A DNA stretch of 64,000 bases from Euglena gracilis (taxonomy: Eukaryota > Euglenida > Euglenophyceae > Euglenales), in NCBI GenBank assembly GCA_039621445.1, contig CP154956.1:30448667-30512666 (forward strand). The letters are read 5' to 3'. The position numbers and the translations under genes are program-made. The notes under the pieces were generated by a model. It ran no database searches. It had not been told where the DNA came from and saw only the letters and a list, made by a program, of their open reading frames with translations. Positions 46,922 through 58,400 of the stretch are shown in pieces; within the stretch, counting starts at the first letter, position 1, and every line of letters starts with the position of its first letter.

Positions 46922-47730
46922 GCAGCCGCCCCACCTCCGAGCCCCACGCAATCCAACCCCCCGTCCACTTGTCTCCGCTCGTATCGATCTCGGGCCTGGT
47001 GGCCAGCACTCCAGGGGTTGCTGGGCCGCGCGGTGGGCACCTGCAGGCGTCTCGATAACCGGGAGGAAGCGCCAACGCCTCTCATCCACAATCACTGTTG
47101 TGCGCTGGACCACCCCACTGTATTTGTATCAACGTGCCGCGAGATCTGTTCGGTGGATGGCGTTGTGCAGGTTGGGGGCGGGTCGGTTGCGTGCCACACG
47201 TCCTCCTCACACGTCTTTGCTTGTCAAGTCCTCCGAAAGTGTGTGTATGATCGTTCGGCACAGGGAACAGACGGCAATGGGCAACATGAATGATTCGGAA
47301 GAATACAAGAAGGCACCGAGCTTCAGCTGGGCCCTTTGGGTTGGGGGCTGGGAAAAGGTCGCTGGACCTCAGGCCAGATACCTGATGGCCACTGACCTTT
47401 TCTCACTGGTTGTCCAAGCCCTGGCTCCCCCACCCACCATTGCAAGAAAACCAAAGCGTTGATGTGATGACGCCCTTGCAGAAATGGGAAGGGTTGATGG
47501 CCACCCCAGGGAGGGAAGAGCAGGTCCCGATTGGAGCCAATAAATGGTGGCAGCGGATTGCGGTACGGCGACCTCAAACTACGTGATACACCTGTTCGGG
47601 GAGGTGGGTGCATCTTTCATGTTCACATCATTCCCCATCTTCCACTCCAGACCTCCCCTTTCTCCCTGTTGCAGGGGACCCACTTGATGGCATCCGCATG
47701 CTCCCCACATAACGTGTACGGCGCAACGGT

Positions 47731-47763
47731 GTGTGTGTGTGTGTGTGTATGTGTGTGTGTGTG
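47731..47763. repeat. (GT)n microsatellite
   Basis: A run of GT dinucleotides with one AT interruption. Confidence 0.9.
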
Positions 47764-48589
47764 ATGCTTTGGAGCACTGCCCATTGAGTTGTTTTGGTGG
47801 ATGGAAATTTTGACAACAGTGTGCCACTCCTGATGCATTGCCCCCCGTCTAGTTCTTTGAAAAGATCGATCCCTAATTGCCCCAGGCTGAATGGAAGCCC
47901 CAGAACTTCTTTGTGGCTATCCTAGCCCACGTCTTCTCTTTTTTCCACTGTTTTTCTTTGGCGGAAAAATTCACACGTTCATGTAAACTTTTTCTCCGAA
48001 ATTTCCCAAAAAATTTATGGCTTGGTTTCCAACCAAATAAAGCCCTTTCTGGGCACTATAGGTGGTTTGCTGAGTCAGGAATTCTCGGCCCTTTTGGGTT
48101 CATTCCGCTTTCCCCAGTTTTGTTTCCCCGACAATTTTCTTATTTTGACACTGGCCCAAAACGATTGCAACCCCCAGCAGGGGCTGTTCCAGAAATTTTA
48201 TGTTTGGCACCAAAGGCCCAGATATTTCCTAAACAACAGCTGCCGGACTGAATGCGAGCCAAACCCGTAAACCCTGTTTTCCTGATTTGGTCTTTTAAAC
48301 CTCTTTTGCAACAGTGAGACTCGCTTCCATTGAGGGTGTGAGTGTGGAACGTGAACAGAAGTTTGACGTTCCATGAAGTAAATGAGGTTTATGGGTTTCC
48401 GTAAATTTTGTCTGAAGTGTGCAAATAGGCCGGGTTAATGAGAGGCTGGTGTGCTCTCGCTCTTAGTTCCCCTGACTGACGGCTGCCAAGCAGCTGGACA
48501 CCTCCTGGTGCTCTCCCCTTGCCTCCTGGTATCAGTCTGGTATCAGTCTATTGCTTATGGTTTCGCAGTACCCCTGGGGAGGGGGCTGG

Positions 48590-48905
48590 ACTGCACTAGC
48601 TAGACTAGGACTATTGGACCCCAGGGGGGGGGGTCTGCTAACAGGGCTAGCTATTGTGGGGGGAATATCCATTGACTGGCGCGAAGTGCCAATTTTTTTT
48701 TAGATCCCAGAACTGGTTAAAAATGCCCATTTTGGCCATTTTTTGGGGATTTTTTTTTGGAACAAAATCAGCCAGAAAAAGTGCATTTAAAACCTCATTT
48801 CCACGTCGGCGCGCAGCACTGGAGGAAAATTTTCTTTCCAGTTGGGGTGACCCCCAGAACCTTCCCGGGGGGGGGGGGTGGAGGGAGGGTCTAGCTAGTC
48901 CATTT
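48590..48905. repeat. G/C-tract repeat with two hairpins
   Basis: CTAGCTAGAC-type boxes lie near both ends (48596 and 48891). Inside are GGCGCGAAGTGCC (48678) and GGCGCGCAGCACTGG (48809), degenerate members of the GGCGC hairpin class, with T-runs and G-runs between. Confidence 0.45.
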
Positions 48906-49462
48906 TTTTTCCCAGTGTCCAGCAAAATGATCAGCCAGTGAGGAGCGGCTGAGTTTCAACATTTCTAAATGGAGGGATTTCGAAATACCGTTGCTGTGAG
49001 GGTGAGCCGGAAGAGTCTAAGTCATTTCCACAGCTCGGTTCCTGAGAGCTGAGTGTACAACAGAGGCCAACATGCCCCAGATTTTTCTGTCCGGGCTGGA
49101 AGCTGTTTTGAAACGCACTTTTCAAGTCCACGTAAAACTGCAGGTGGGGGTTCTCCGGGAGGGGTTGGAAACATTCACTCAGGAAAGTGGTTCTGACTCA
49201 CTGCTCACTCTATGGATCACACTGCTCGGCACCACCATGTTAATCCATTTTTTGCAACCTTCTTTGGGCTCTCCTGATAAGAACCAAAACATCTGCTGCG
49301 TTCAGGATTTGTGGAGTGGGAGGGGGCGTCACACCGGATCTCACCCCGCCGGCGTACATGACTGGGAGAGCAAAGGTTCCCCTCCTTTACAGTTAACCGT
49401 AAATAACACACAAACAGCGGTTTACGGGAACCCGTAACCCCCCCCCCCCTAAATAACGGGGC

Positions 49463-49805
49463 GGGGTGCCCCGTTACTGGCACCGTCTTTTTTACCTTCC
49501 CCCCTGCCCCGTTATTTGTGCACTACCCGTCATCATGGAATTCCCTCACAGACCTTTTGTAATGAGTGACGAGTGACACATCCTCCTATTTATGGAAATG
49601 ATGAGTGTTGCAAACCTGACATCCGGGACCTTGAATATGATTTTGACCCATCCCTGGTTCCACTTGTACCAACCGCACTCGCGGCAGGCAAGCGTTGTGG
49701 AAAAAACTGAGGGTGCCCCGTTATTGGCACCATCTTTTTCAGCCTGCCCCCTGCCCGTTATTTGGGCACTGCCCACTCGAAGGGCACTGCCCCGTTATTT
49801 GGGGG
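49463..49805. repeat. Repeated GCCCCGTTATTxGGCAC blocks
   Basis: GGGTGCCCCGTTACTGGCACC (about 49465) and GGGTGCCCCGTTATTGGCACC (about 49713) are direct repeats about 250 bp apart. Each is followed by CTGCCCC(x)CCCGTTATTTG. Further GCCCCGTTATTTG units follow at 49790. Confidence 0.6.
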
Positions 49806-50079
49806 GGGGTTAGATATATTCAGTTGAAGTCTGTTTACGGAAACATTGGATGCCAGCGTTTTTCCATTTTTGATGACAAAGATGGACTCCATTGTTGCCT
49901 GGGGCCCAGAAATGGAGGGGTAATCCACGAGCTGGTCCTCACTCACCCAAGGGAACTTCAGGCTACCTTACACAGCTGACAAAGGCAGTTGTGCTCGTTG
50001 CACTTTGTTCAGCTTGTGGAGGCAAATTATTTGTCTCTTTTGTCGAACCCCATGGTGGGCTGTGATTCGAAGGTGGAAC

Positions 50080-50490
50080 AGAGATAGTACCCCCCCCCCT
50101 TTGTCGTGCGACCACTATAACGACCATCCCCCAGTCGCAGGTTGCAAGTTGGGGGGTCTAACAACCACCTGCTGGTTTTTTTTGAGGCTGTAGGAAAGTG
50201 CATCCATAAAGCAGCCTTTTGGTGCTTCACAGCCGCATACATTTGTCCACGGGAGCTGCCGGTGTCTGGGCAACTTCTGTCCCATGTTTTCACGCTGCTT
50301 GCTTTGCTGTGCGCCGCACCCATGACGACAGTTTGGGTCCCGTTGGTATCGGTCAACGTCAACACTGTGAGCAACGACCACCCCCACTGTAACGACCACC
50401 TCCCGGTTGCAGGTTGCAGGTTAGGGGGTCTAACGACCCCCCCCCCCCCGGCCGCAGGTTGCAGGTACAAAGGGGGGGTACCTGAAAATG
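50080..50490. repeat. Direct and inverted CAGGTTGCAGGTT repeats
   Basis: A unit with AACGACCA, CAGTTGCAGGTTGCA-like sequence and GGGGGTCTAAC is present at 50113-50170 and 50388-50445. GTACCCCCCC/GGGGGGGTAC boxes lie at the outer edges (50089 and 50472), suggesting a small decayed element. Confidence 0.45.
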
Positions 50491-52310
50491 ACCAATTTGT
50501 TTTCTGTCCATGGACCTTTGGACAGTAATCAACAAAAGCTCCCATGAAATCACCCGATAATTTCCGAAACGTGTTGACAAGGATGTTGAGAAAAAGGCGA
50601 TTTTTTAGACCTTTTGAAAGCGGTTAAAAAGCCTTGTTTTTTTTTTTGGAATGGTGAGCGACATCCCTCAGAGGGGGTTGGTCTGAGTGGTAATCTCTCT
50701 GATGAAATCCAGTTGCTATTTTTTTTCGGCAGATTTTCCCCAAATTGCAGCAAACACCAACAAATGGACTTCTGACAACGCACTCTACGCTCCACAGTGC
50801 TCAGCTTTATGTTGAGCACAATTCACCCTCTTTTGCAAAGCTCTTCAACTTCGTTTTTGCGAGATGTGTTTCTGAGGGCAGTTCTCTTCCTTATTGAAAT
50901 GGAATGCACAAGTCGATAAATAATTTTACAAAATATTTCCTGCAGTGGGGGAGATTGGAGGGAAGCCGCATTGAATTGCAACGGCAGGGGGGGTATCTCA
51001 ATGTCCGGTTGGAGCTGATGTGGCTCCTGCCGGCGGGGAGGAATCAGGTGAGCCTCTGCAGTGAGCCCTGGAAAGCTCTATCTGGGGTGTTGTTGAGGGA
51101 CCTCTCCTGGCTGTGGCATCCAGAAGAGTTGGGGGAAGGGAGGGTACATGCACAGCAAGATGTGGTGATTGTAGCCTGTCTGTGGCAACTGGGCACATCA
51201 GCAGTAACAAGGTTTCTGTGTCCAGAGTTGATTCTGTTCCCTGACCTGTGCAAATTTTAAGTTTACAGGAACCCTTAAAGATGTTTTCCAGTCGCAACTG
51301 CATTTTGATGTGAGGGGCCACCGCCCCACAATCAACCCGGCGAGTGTTTGTGGGGAACACCACCACACCTGTGAACAAACCACCATACCAAAATTGGCCC
51401 ATTCCAGATCTGTTCCTGAGAATGTAGGAACCGTAAAAGGAAGGGATGTACTGCCCACGTCAGGACCTTTCGAGAAAGGAACCCGTAAACACCTTCAGCT
51501 GTTGCATCGGCATGTGGAGTGGAGGCTGGGTCAAAGGACCATCACCCCAACTCCAGGGGTAGGCAACAAGGTCTGGTAAATGGTACAAGGTCTGGTGGTC
51601 TGAAAAAAAGTCCCGGAATTTCTGGAGTCCTGAGGCGTCCCGAAATAGTTCCGGGATTCTTCTACCCCCTGAGACTTTACGGGTTCCCGTGAACGTTCAG
51701 GGGCCGAGAAGAAGATTGTGCAGCGGAGGAGGTTTATAAATTTCCGTAAGCATACTTCAAAACAGCTTTACGAAAAACCGCGAACATGAATTTTGTTTCA
51801 CGGTTTCCCGTCAACTTGTGCTCCACCTCTTGTTTGTGAGCAAAATCGAAAAAATTCGACCCGAATCGGGGCGTCTTCCGGGTGGGAATGCGGGCTGGGT
51901 CTATGGGTCTGCAAGGGTTCCATAAGAAGACGTTATCCAGAGTGCACCTACCCCCCCCCTCGCCAAAGGGGATTCCAGACCGAACAAACTGTGGTATCCC
52001 CAGGACCTCCAAAAGGGCACTTTTTCCCTCCCTCCAACGCCAGGTTTGCAGATCGTGCAGCCCTTTACGCCCGAGGTTTTCACTTTTTTTGCCCAATTTT
52101 TTTGCCCAATTTTTCCCCCAAAAAATTTGCCCATTTTTTTGCCAAATCACACCGCATTTACCATTTGGGGGAGGCGTACAATTTCTGGGCCCAGAGCGTG
52201 GCAATTTCCCACCTGGAGGTCTCTGGCCTAACATTGAATCCTCGGTCCGTGCGAAAACGTTTTGGCACACTCACTCAGCCCCTCGAAACTCATTTCCCAC
52301 TGCCTGGCAG

Positions 52311-52428
52311 GCGTGCACCGTGGACATCGGGGCCCCGTCGTCCCGCCAGTCACGCTCCGCGGTGGTGGTGGGCCTGGCGGTGGCGGCGGCCCTCGTGTGC
52401 GGTACGGCGCTGGTCGCCTGGGTTGCGG
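52311..52428 (+). CDS. Hydrophobic upstream exon assigned to the VTE4-like gene
   Basis: The exon begins after a cag acceptor at 52310 and ends before a GTGTGACC donor. It encodes an Arg/Ser-rich stretch followed by about 20 hydrophobic residues (SAVVVGLAVAAALVCGTALV). It ends with one base of a codon, and the next exon at 55075 begins with two, giving Asp. That phase match and the GC-rich coding character are why I join it to the methyltransferase. It could instead be the last membrane-anchor exon of a separate gene. Confidence 0.5.
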
Positions 52429-55400
52429 GTGTGACCCCACATGGCGCTCCGTCCGACAATTCAGTAAAGAATTTTTTGAGTGAACTGTGCATCGTTCCTC
52501 GCCTCGCCAACTCTTGAGGGGGATTACCCCTGGTGCACTTGTTCACTTGTTGCCACTTGTCGCCGTACGCTTCTTTTTGGACGCGACCTGCCGGCAATGG
52601 TGATCCCACCATTTATTTTTCGTGGGGGGGCAGTTTTGGGGGTTAACTCCACAGACTGAATGGCCAACGAGCCTCTTTGCCAATTGCCTTAAAGGGGGGC
52701 ATCTTTGATTGGGGCCCAATTTTGTGGGGGGCAGGGGCAACACAGTTGATCCCCACAGCCAGGGGGTTAACAAGCCAGGGTCAGTGAGCAGGGGGGGGTA
52801 CCCTTTTGTCGAAGTCCAATAACTTTCACCATAGAATGCTGTGACCCTCCGTTTGCACACACATCAAAACAATACACAGGCATTGTGATAATCATCATTC
52901 CCAGTCAAAAGAGGACAGCCCCCCCCCCCAAAAAAACATTCTTGGTCAATTCTGGGTGAAGTTGGTTAATTAAGTTTTTGGAAGCAATGAAAATGGGGGA
53001 AATGGGGGAAATTACTGCGGATTGCCGCCTTGGGGTGATGGGCGATGGGATGTGTGCTTTCATTTGAATCCTGAACTTCTATTAGGGGGGTTAAGTGAGT
53101 AACAAGAGAGAGGGAAATATGTCCCCCCCCAATAAGTGCGTCCAAATTGCATGCACACACCCTGGGTGTCTGCTGCCTCATCCCTAAAACGTACACACAC
53201 CCCCCAGCTGGGATTGTGCCTGCTCTGTTTTTGTCCATTTTTGGACATTTTGGGCCACCTATAGCCAAATTTGGCCACTTTGGGCAAGTTGGCCCATCTT
53301 TTGACCAATTTTGATATTTTCTCTCATTTTGGGCGTTTTTGAACCATTGTTGCAATCTATGGTGCCATCCTGGAAAAGTTTGCACACCGGTTCTTAACAA
53401 GTGTGCACCCGCACCCTTTTGCTTATTGGGGGGTTAGTGATAAAAAATTACACAGATGACTGCACAAAAATCTGTTTGGGGTTTTGACATTTTGCAGGAG
53501 GGTCACGGACGAAGGGTACACTCGGTGCACGACCTCCAATGTTGCAAGTGCTTTTAAATGGTGCTTTCTGGAGAAGGTGGGGTTTCTGGACAGAGGCTCA
53601 GTGCATTCCAGAGTCTCTGCACACCACCGTTGCCTCTGCCAGGGGTGGACACCCGCCACTGGGTCAGCGGCTCTGGGGTGCGGCCGTTGACTCCCGCCCA
53701 CCAGTGCGTCCTTGCTTGACCTTGCCCTCCACTGCTGTGTCGCCGTTGCAAAATGAGTAATTCAGGAACGGTCTCGGACCGCCCCCCAATCTCCCAAAAC
53801 GGCTGCATCAATCCCACCATATTGCATCTTCCTAATGGGGCTGGTGTGCGGTGCTGCCGGACAGTTGACGAACAGCTAACTCACCCAGAATTACTTTATT
53901 TCCCCGTGTGGGGTTATTAGTTGGTCAGAATACCTGGTTGGGGGCTTTTTATTGGATTTCTGTGTCAGAATTTGGAACTTGTGACTGTCCACGCAGTGAT
54001 GTCTGATTTTCTTGCAAACACTATTCCTCTGTCTCCATTTACATCAGTCCGTCCACAAAAAAGCAAAAGGTACGGAGCCCAGAAGTCATGCAGTTGTGGG
54101 TACCCCCCCAAAAAAGCCCAGAAAAGCCCAAATTCAGCTTGGTTGGCATTTTTCAACCAAAATCACAAGCAAATCCCCCCAAACCCCCAAAATGCCATTT
54201 TTTTCCATTTTTTGACCCCCCCCTGTTTTCCAAAATTCTCGGCGCTTTGCGCCGAAAATTTTCGTTCTAGCTGGGCTTGACCCAACTTTATTTCAGCAGA
54301 TTGAGGACATTTTTGGATTGGGGCATCGGGTATCCCCTTGGGGGGGGGGGCTACTGGTTGTACAGTTGGGGGGCAAATAATTGCGGGGTTTACCTGTACG
54401 AACTGCCTGGGCATTTGGTCCCTCCTTCCCTTGATCTGCATTCATGACCTTGACTTCAGGGCTTATGGCATTGAATCTGACGCAAGGCGCCCCTCCCAAC
54501 CCTCAGGTGTGGCCGGAAGTCAAAAGCAGATTGAATCGCCTCTCGTTTCTCATTTCTCGGGTTTTCTTTTTGGGGGTTGGTGCTAGTATTCTAGGTCCAA
54601 CCAGAACCCTGCATATTCAGGCACAGGAGGCATATTTACTCATCCTGGTGATGGCTTTTGTGCTCTTTCATAGAAGGTCCAGCAGCAAAAAAAGGATTTA
54701 ACAAAGGCCTGAAATGAAAGGAGATACTGCTTTAAAAAACTAAATATAATACAGAAAGAACTGAAAAAAAAATTCACCATTGGTTTTCCTTTAAGTCCAC
54801 AACAGGCCACTCCACGCGCCAGAGGCTGGCATTTTGTCCTCCACAGGACAGCTGCTCATACCCGGCACCGCAACGGCAGCGGGCCCCATCGGTCACCCTA
54901 CCGGTGTGGTGTGGTGTGGTGTTGACGGGGCGCGCCGTTTGGCTGCTTTCGTCCAGTCCACCCCCTTTAGAACGTGCACACCTTCCAAGAGGAATCCCAT
55001 TTGAATGTTTTCATTTTCCCTGGGCTGCCATTGGGGGTGGGGGGGTTGCCTCTTTTGCCGTCCGCTGGCCGCAGACCTGTCGCTGCGCACCAACGCCCTC
55101 CTCGCCACCCTCGTGCCGCCCGCGGGCAGCGCGGCCGCCGCGTGGCTGCCCCTCGCCACGGTGCTCAGCGTGGTGGCCCTGGGGGTCAAGAAGGTGCTGG
55201 ACACTCCCTCGAGGTGTGGGCTGTGGGGGCGGGGGGGCGGGGGGAGTGGACAGGGGACTGTGTGCGTCTTCCGTGTGCTGTAGCACAGATTTACTCCTGA
55301 GAAAGGTGGGGGACTGGACTTTGGAAAATGGTTAGTCATCGGACTGGGTAGTGGTACGGTGTAATCGCCCCCCAGATAACCTGGCGGGGCCCTTGCCCTT

Positions 55401-58400
55401 GGCGGTGCCTGAATAACGTGGCAGGGGGTGAGGCAAAAAAATAGGTTCCAGTGCCCTGGCATGGGTACAGGGTCTCATGGGCGATGGAATCAGGGCCCAA
55501 ATGACTTGGGAGCAGGGGTTATTTAGTCTTGGACCCCCTCTCCTCTCCCCAGGGGGGGGGGGGTGGGGGTAGGGGCTAGTGGGTATATCTTTTTTCGGCG
55601 CCGAAGGCGCCGAAAATTTTGAAAAAGGTGCTATTTTTGGTATTTTTTCCCATTTTCGGGAACCCCCCCCCCGGGGGGTGCCACTCCAGGGGTGGGTGGG
55701 TGGGTGGGTGTTGACCCCCTCCCCCCCTCCCGGTCTGCTTGGGAGTGGGGGACGGCCAAAAGATGGTTCCAACAACCTGGCACGCCCGGCAGGTTTTTTG
55801 GGGAGGGTGTTTAACCAAAGCTCCGACCAGGCTGTATTTTAGTCGGGTGCCGACCCCCCCCCGGGGGGGGGGGGTGCCTGCCTGGGCAGGCACCCCAAGG
55901 CACTCCAAATCCGACCCCCCCGGGGGGGGGGTAGGGCACACGGCCAAAAGTGCCCTAGCACAACCCCGGCGCCGAAGGCGCCGGGAGCCAAAAATGGCCT
56001 ATTTTCAAAGGAATGTGCCCGGGCACAGGCCGAAATCCGACCCCCCCCCCCGGGGCCCCGGGGGGGTAGTGCCTGCCTGGGCAGGCACTCACAGGCACTC
56101 CGGACCCCCCCTCCCCCCCCCCGGGGTTGGTAAAAAACAGCCTGGCTCCGACAAGGTGCCTGCTGTGTCATTTTCGGGAACCCCCCCCCCCCCGGGGGGG
56201 CCCACTCCAGGGGTGGGTGGGTGGGTGTTGACCCCCTCCCCCCCCTCCCGGTCTGCTTGGGAGTGGGGGACGGCCAAAAGATGGTTCCAACAACCTGGCA
56301 CGCCCGGCAGGTTTTTTGGGGAGGGTGTTCAACCAAAGCTTCGACAAGGTGCCTGCTGTGGTGAATGGCGTGGGTGTATGTGTGCGCGAGTGCACCGTTC
56401 TGGCAACAGCGCACAGGCATCGGTGTGCTGACCCAAAAGCTGGGCAGAACTCGTGAAGTGTCCTCGTTCGCCCCCATAACAGGAAGTATAACCCAAACGA
56501 CGTCAATGTGGGCAAGGAGTACGATGCCTGGACAGAGGAGGGGGTGCTGGAGTATTACTGGGGCGAGCACATCCACCTTGGCTACTACAGGTAGCCCCCG
56601 AGGACGATGATGGACGTGGCTTTGGCGGTCTTCCTTTTGTACCATTTGTGAAATGGGCACCATTGATTTGGAATGCACGAGGTATGTGTGGTTGGAAAAT
56701 TGAACCTAAAGCATCCAAATTTTCTGTGTTTGGGAACCTCTTTAATTAGCAGGGGGGGGGAGTATGCGGAGCGCATGTTTTGCGCCTATTTCGCATTGTT
56801 TGGCACATATTTCACACATATTTCGAGGTTCTGCAGGAGTTTTCCGCTGCATATTTGCCCATTCCCGCATATTTTGACCGCATGTTTCGGGTGGTCTATT
56901 TGGGACTACAGTCACAGTGGGGAGCATTAGCTTTCGCACTCCTCCAATTTTGTGGGTCCTACCCAACCCAAGCCCCAAGGCCTCCTGCCTCCTGCCAGTC
57001 CGTGTGGTGCTGGTGTGTGCGCACTGGCATGGCACCGCCCTGCGCAGCAGTGCCCAGTCAGCTCTGCCCCAGCACACCCTGGGGGAAAAAAAATGAGGCC
57101 AGACCTTGAGAGCTAAATGTTGTACTCTGTGAGTCCTCCCAAATGCCAATCCAATTCCCTCCCTGGAGGACAGGGGAGGAGGACCCCACCTTTGGATGAC
57201 ACGTGGCGGAGACCCCTCCTGTCTCGTTGACAGCAGCCCGAAACAGCACCAAAATGGCCCAAAGTGCCCTGAAATGGTTCAATGGGGTGGCCAAACATCG
57301 GCCTGTTATGGAAACATTGTATATTTTCCGCATCTTTTGGCACATATTTGGAGCATATTTCAGCGTACAATTGGGGCGATTTTGTGCATATTCCCCGCCC
57401 CTGTAAATTTTGAACCTCTGAATTGGCTCCTTCCCTTGGGCCACAGCCTTTTTGAGGTTGGGGTAACTTGTCTCCCCTTTGGCACAGGGTTTTGGCCATT
57501 TTCGCCCTTTTTTTCGGCACGAACCACTGAATTTTTTTGACCCAAAAACTAGACCCCTAAAAGTGGGTACCCGGACCCCTCTTCCTCCCTGGGGGCTCCT
57601 GGGTGGGGGAGAGGGGTCCCCCACCAGTCTTCAGGTCCCTGATTCCCATGAGGGCGTGCCCAATAATTGCCCCGGTTTGTTTTATTTGTTACCCCACCTG
57701 AAAACGGGCTCTTTGAGGTGGCTGGGTATTTGCCAAATTTCAAACAGAACATTCTGTTTGCCAGAATTGCCAAACAGAACAAATAGAACACAAACGTTAT
57801 TACCACCAAAATTTTGGCACACCTATTTGCAAACTCAAACTGCTCACAATTATTAGGATCTTTTTTTTGCTGCGCTTTAAATGGCAGGGGCAACCTGGAG
57901 CTTTCGATTGGCAAACACCCCCAAAAGAGAATTCTCCATTGGCTCCTGCACTCGACCTGGCAGGTCATGCTTCCTCGTCCCCCCCCCCATCAACAAGGAG
58001 ATAGATTTGCAGCATTTTGCAAGGACGTCGGTGCATCCCCATATCATGCCCCCCCCCCCCAGCCCGGAGCTGCGGAAGCGCGGCAACTACACCAACCGGG
58101 AGTTCATTGAGGCCAAGATCAACTTCGTCAACCAGATGTTCGACTGGTCGGGGGCCAAAGAGCCACGCAGCATCCTGGACGTCGGCTGCGGCATCGGCGG
58201 CACCTCCAGGCTTGCATTCTCCGGGTGAATTCCAGGAAAAGAAACCCAAATTGTGATTTTTGCTGTGAAATTTCACCGGGGTCGCAGCCCTCCTGCCATT
58301 GCCGCCACAATCGATAAACCACGTGGCTCCAACACCAGCCGAACGCCACACCCTCCTGTTGTGGTCGTTTTGGGGACTCTCTCGTTTGCATTTGCATCTG

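Larger units (their letters stand above)
46922..52310. other. Region between gene A stop and first recognised VTE4-like exon
   Basis: It should hold the 3' end of gene A and the promoter and first exon of the methyltransferase, neither of which I can pinpoint. Palindromic words of the type TTTACGGG/CCCGTAAA recur at 49425, 51484 and 51672, with related TTTCCGT words at 48400, 51740 and 51805. Other repeats are listed separately. Confidence 0.4.

Noticed and set aside
46175-47113. 312-codon minus-strand frame and 295-codon plus frame at 46575-47462
   Set aside because: Both are proline/glycine-rich readings through C/G tracts and overlap the better-supported gene A exons; they look like composition artefacts.
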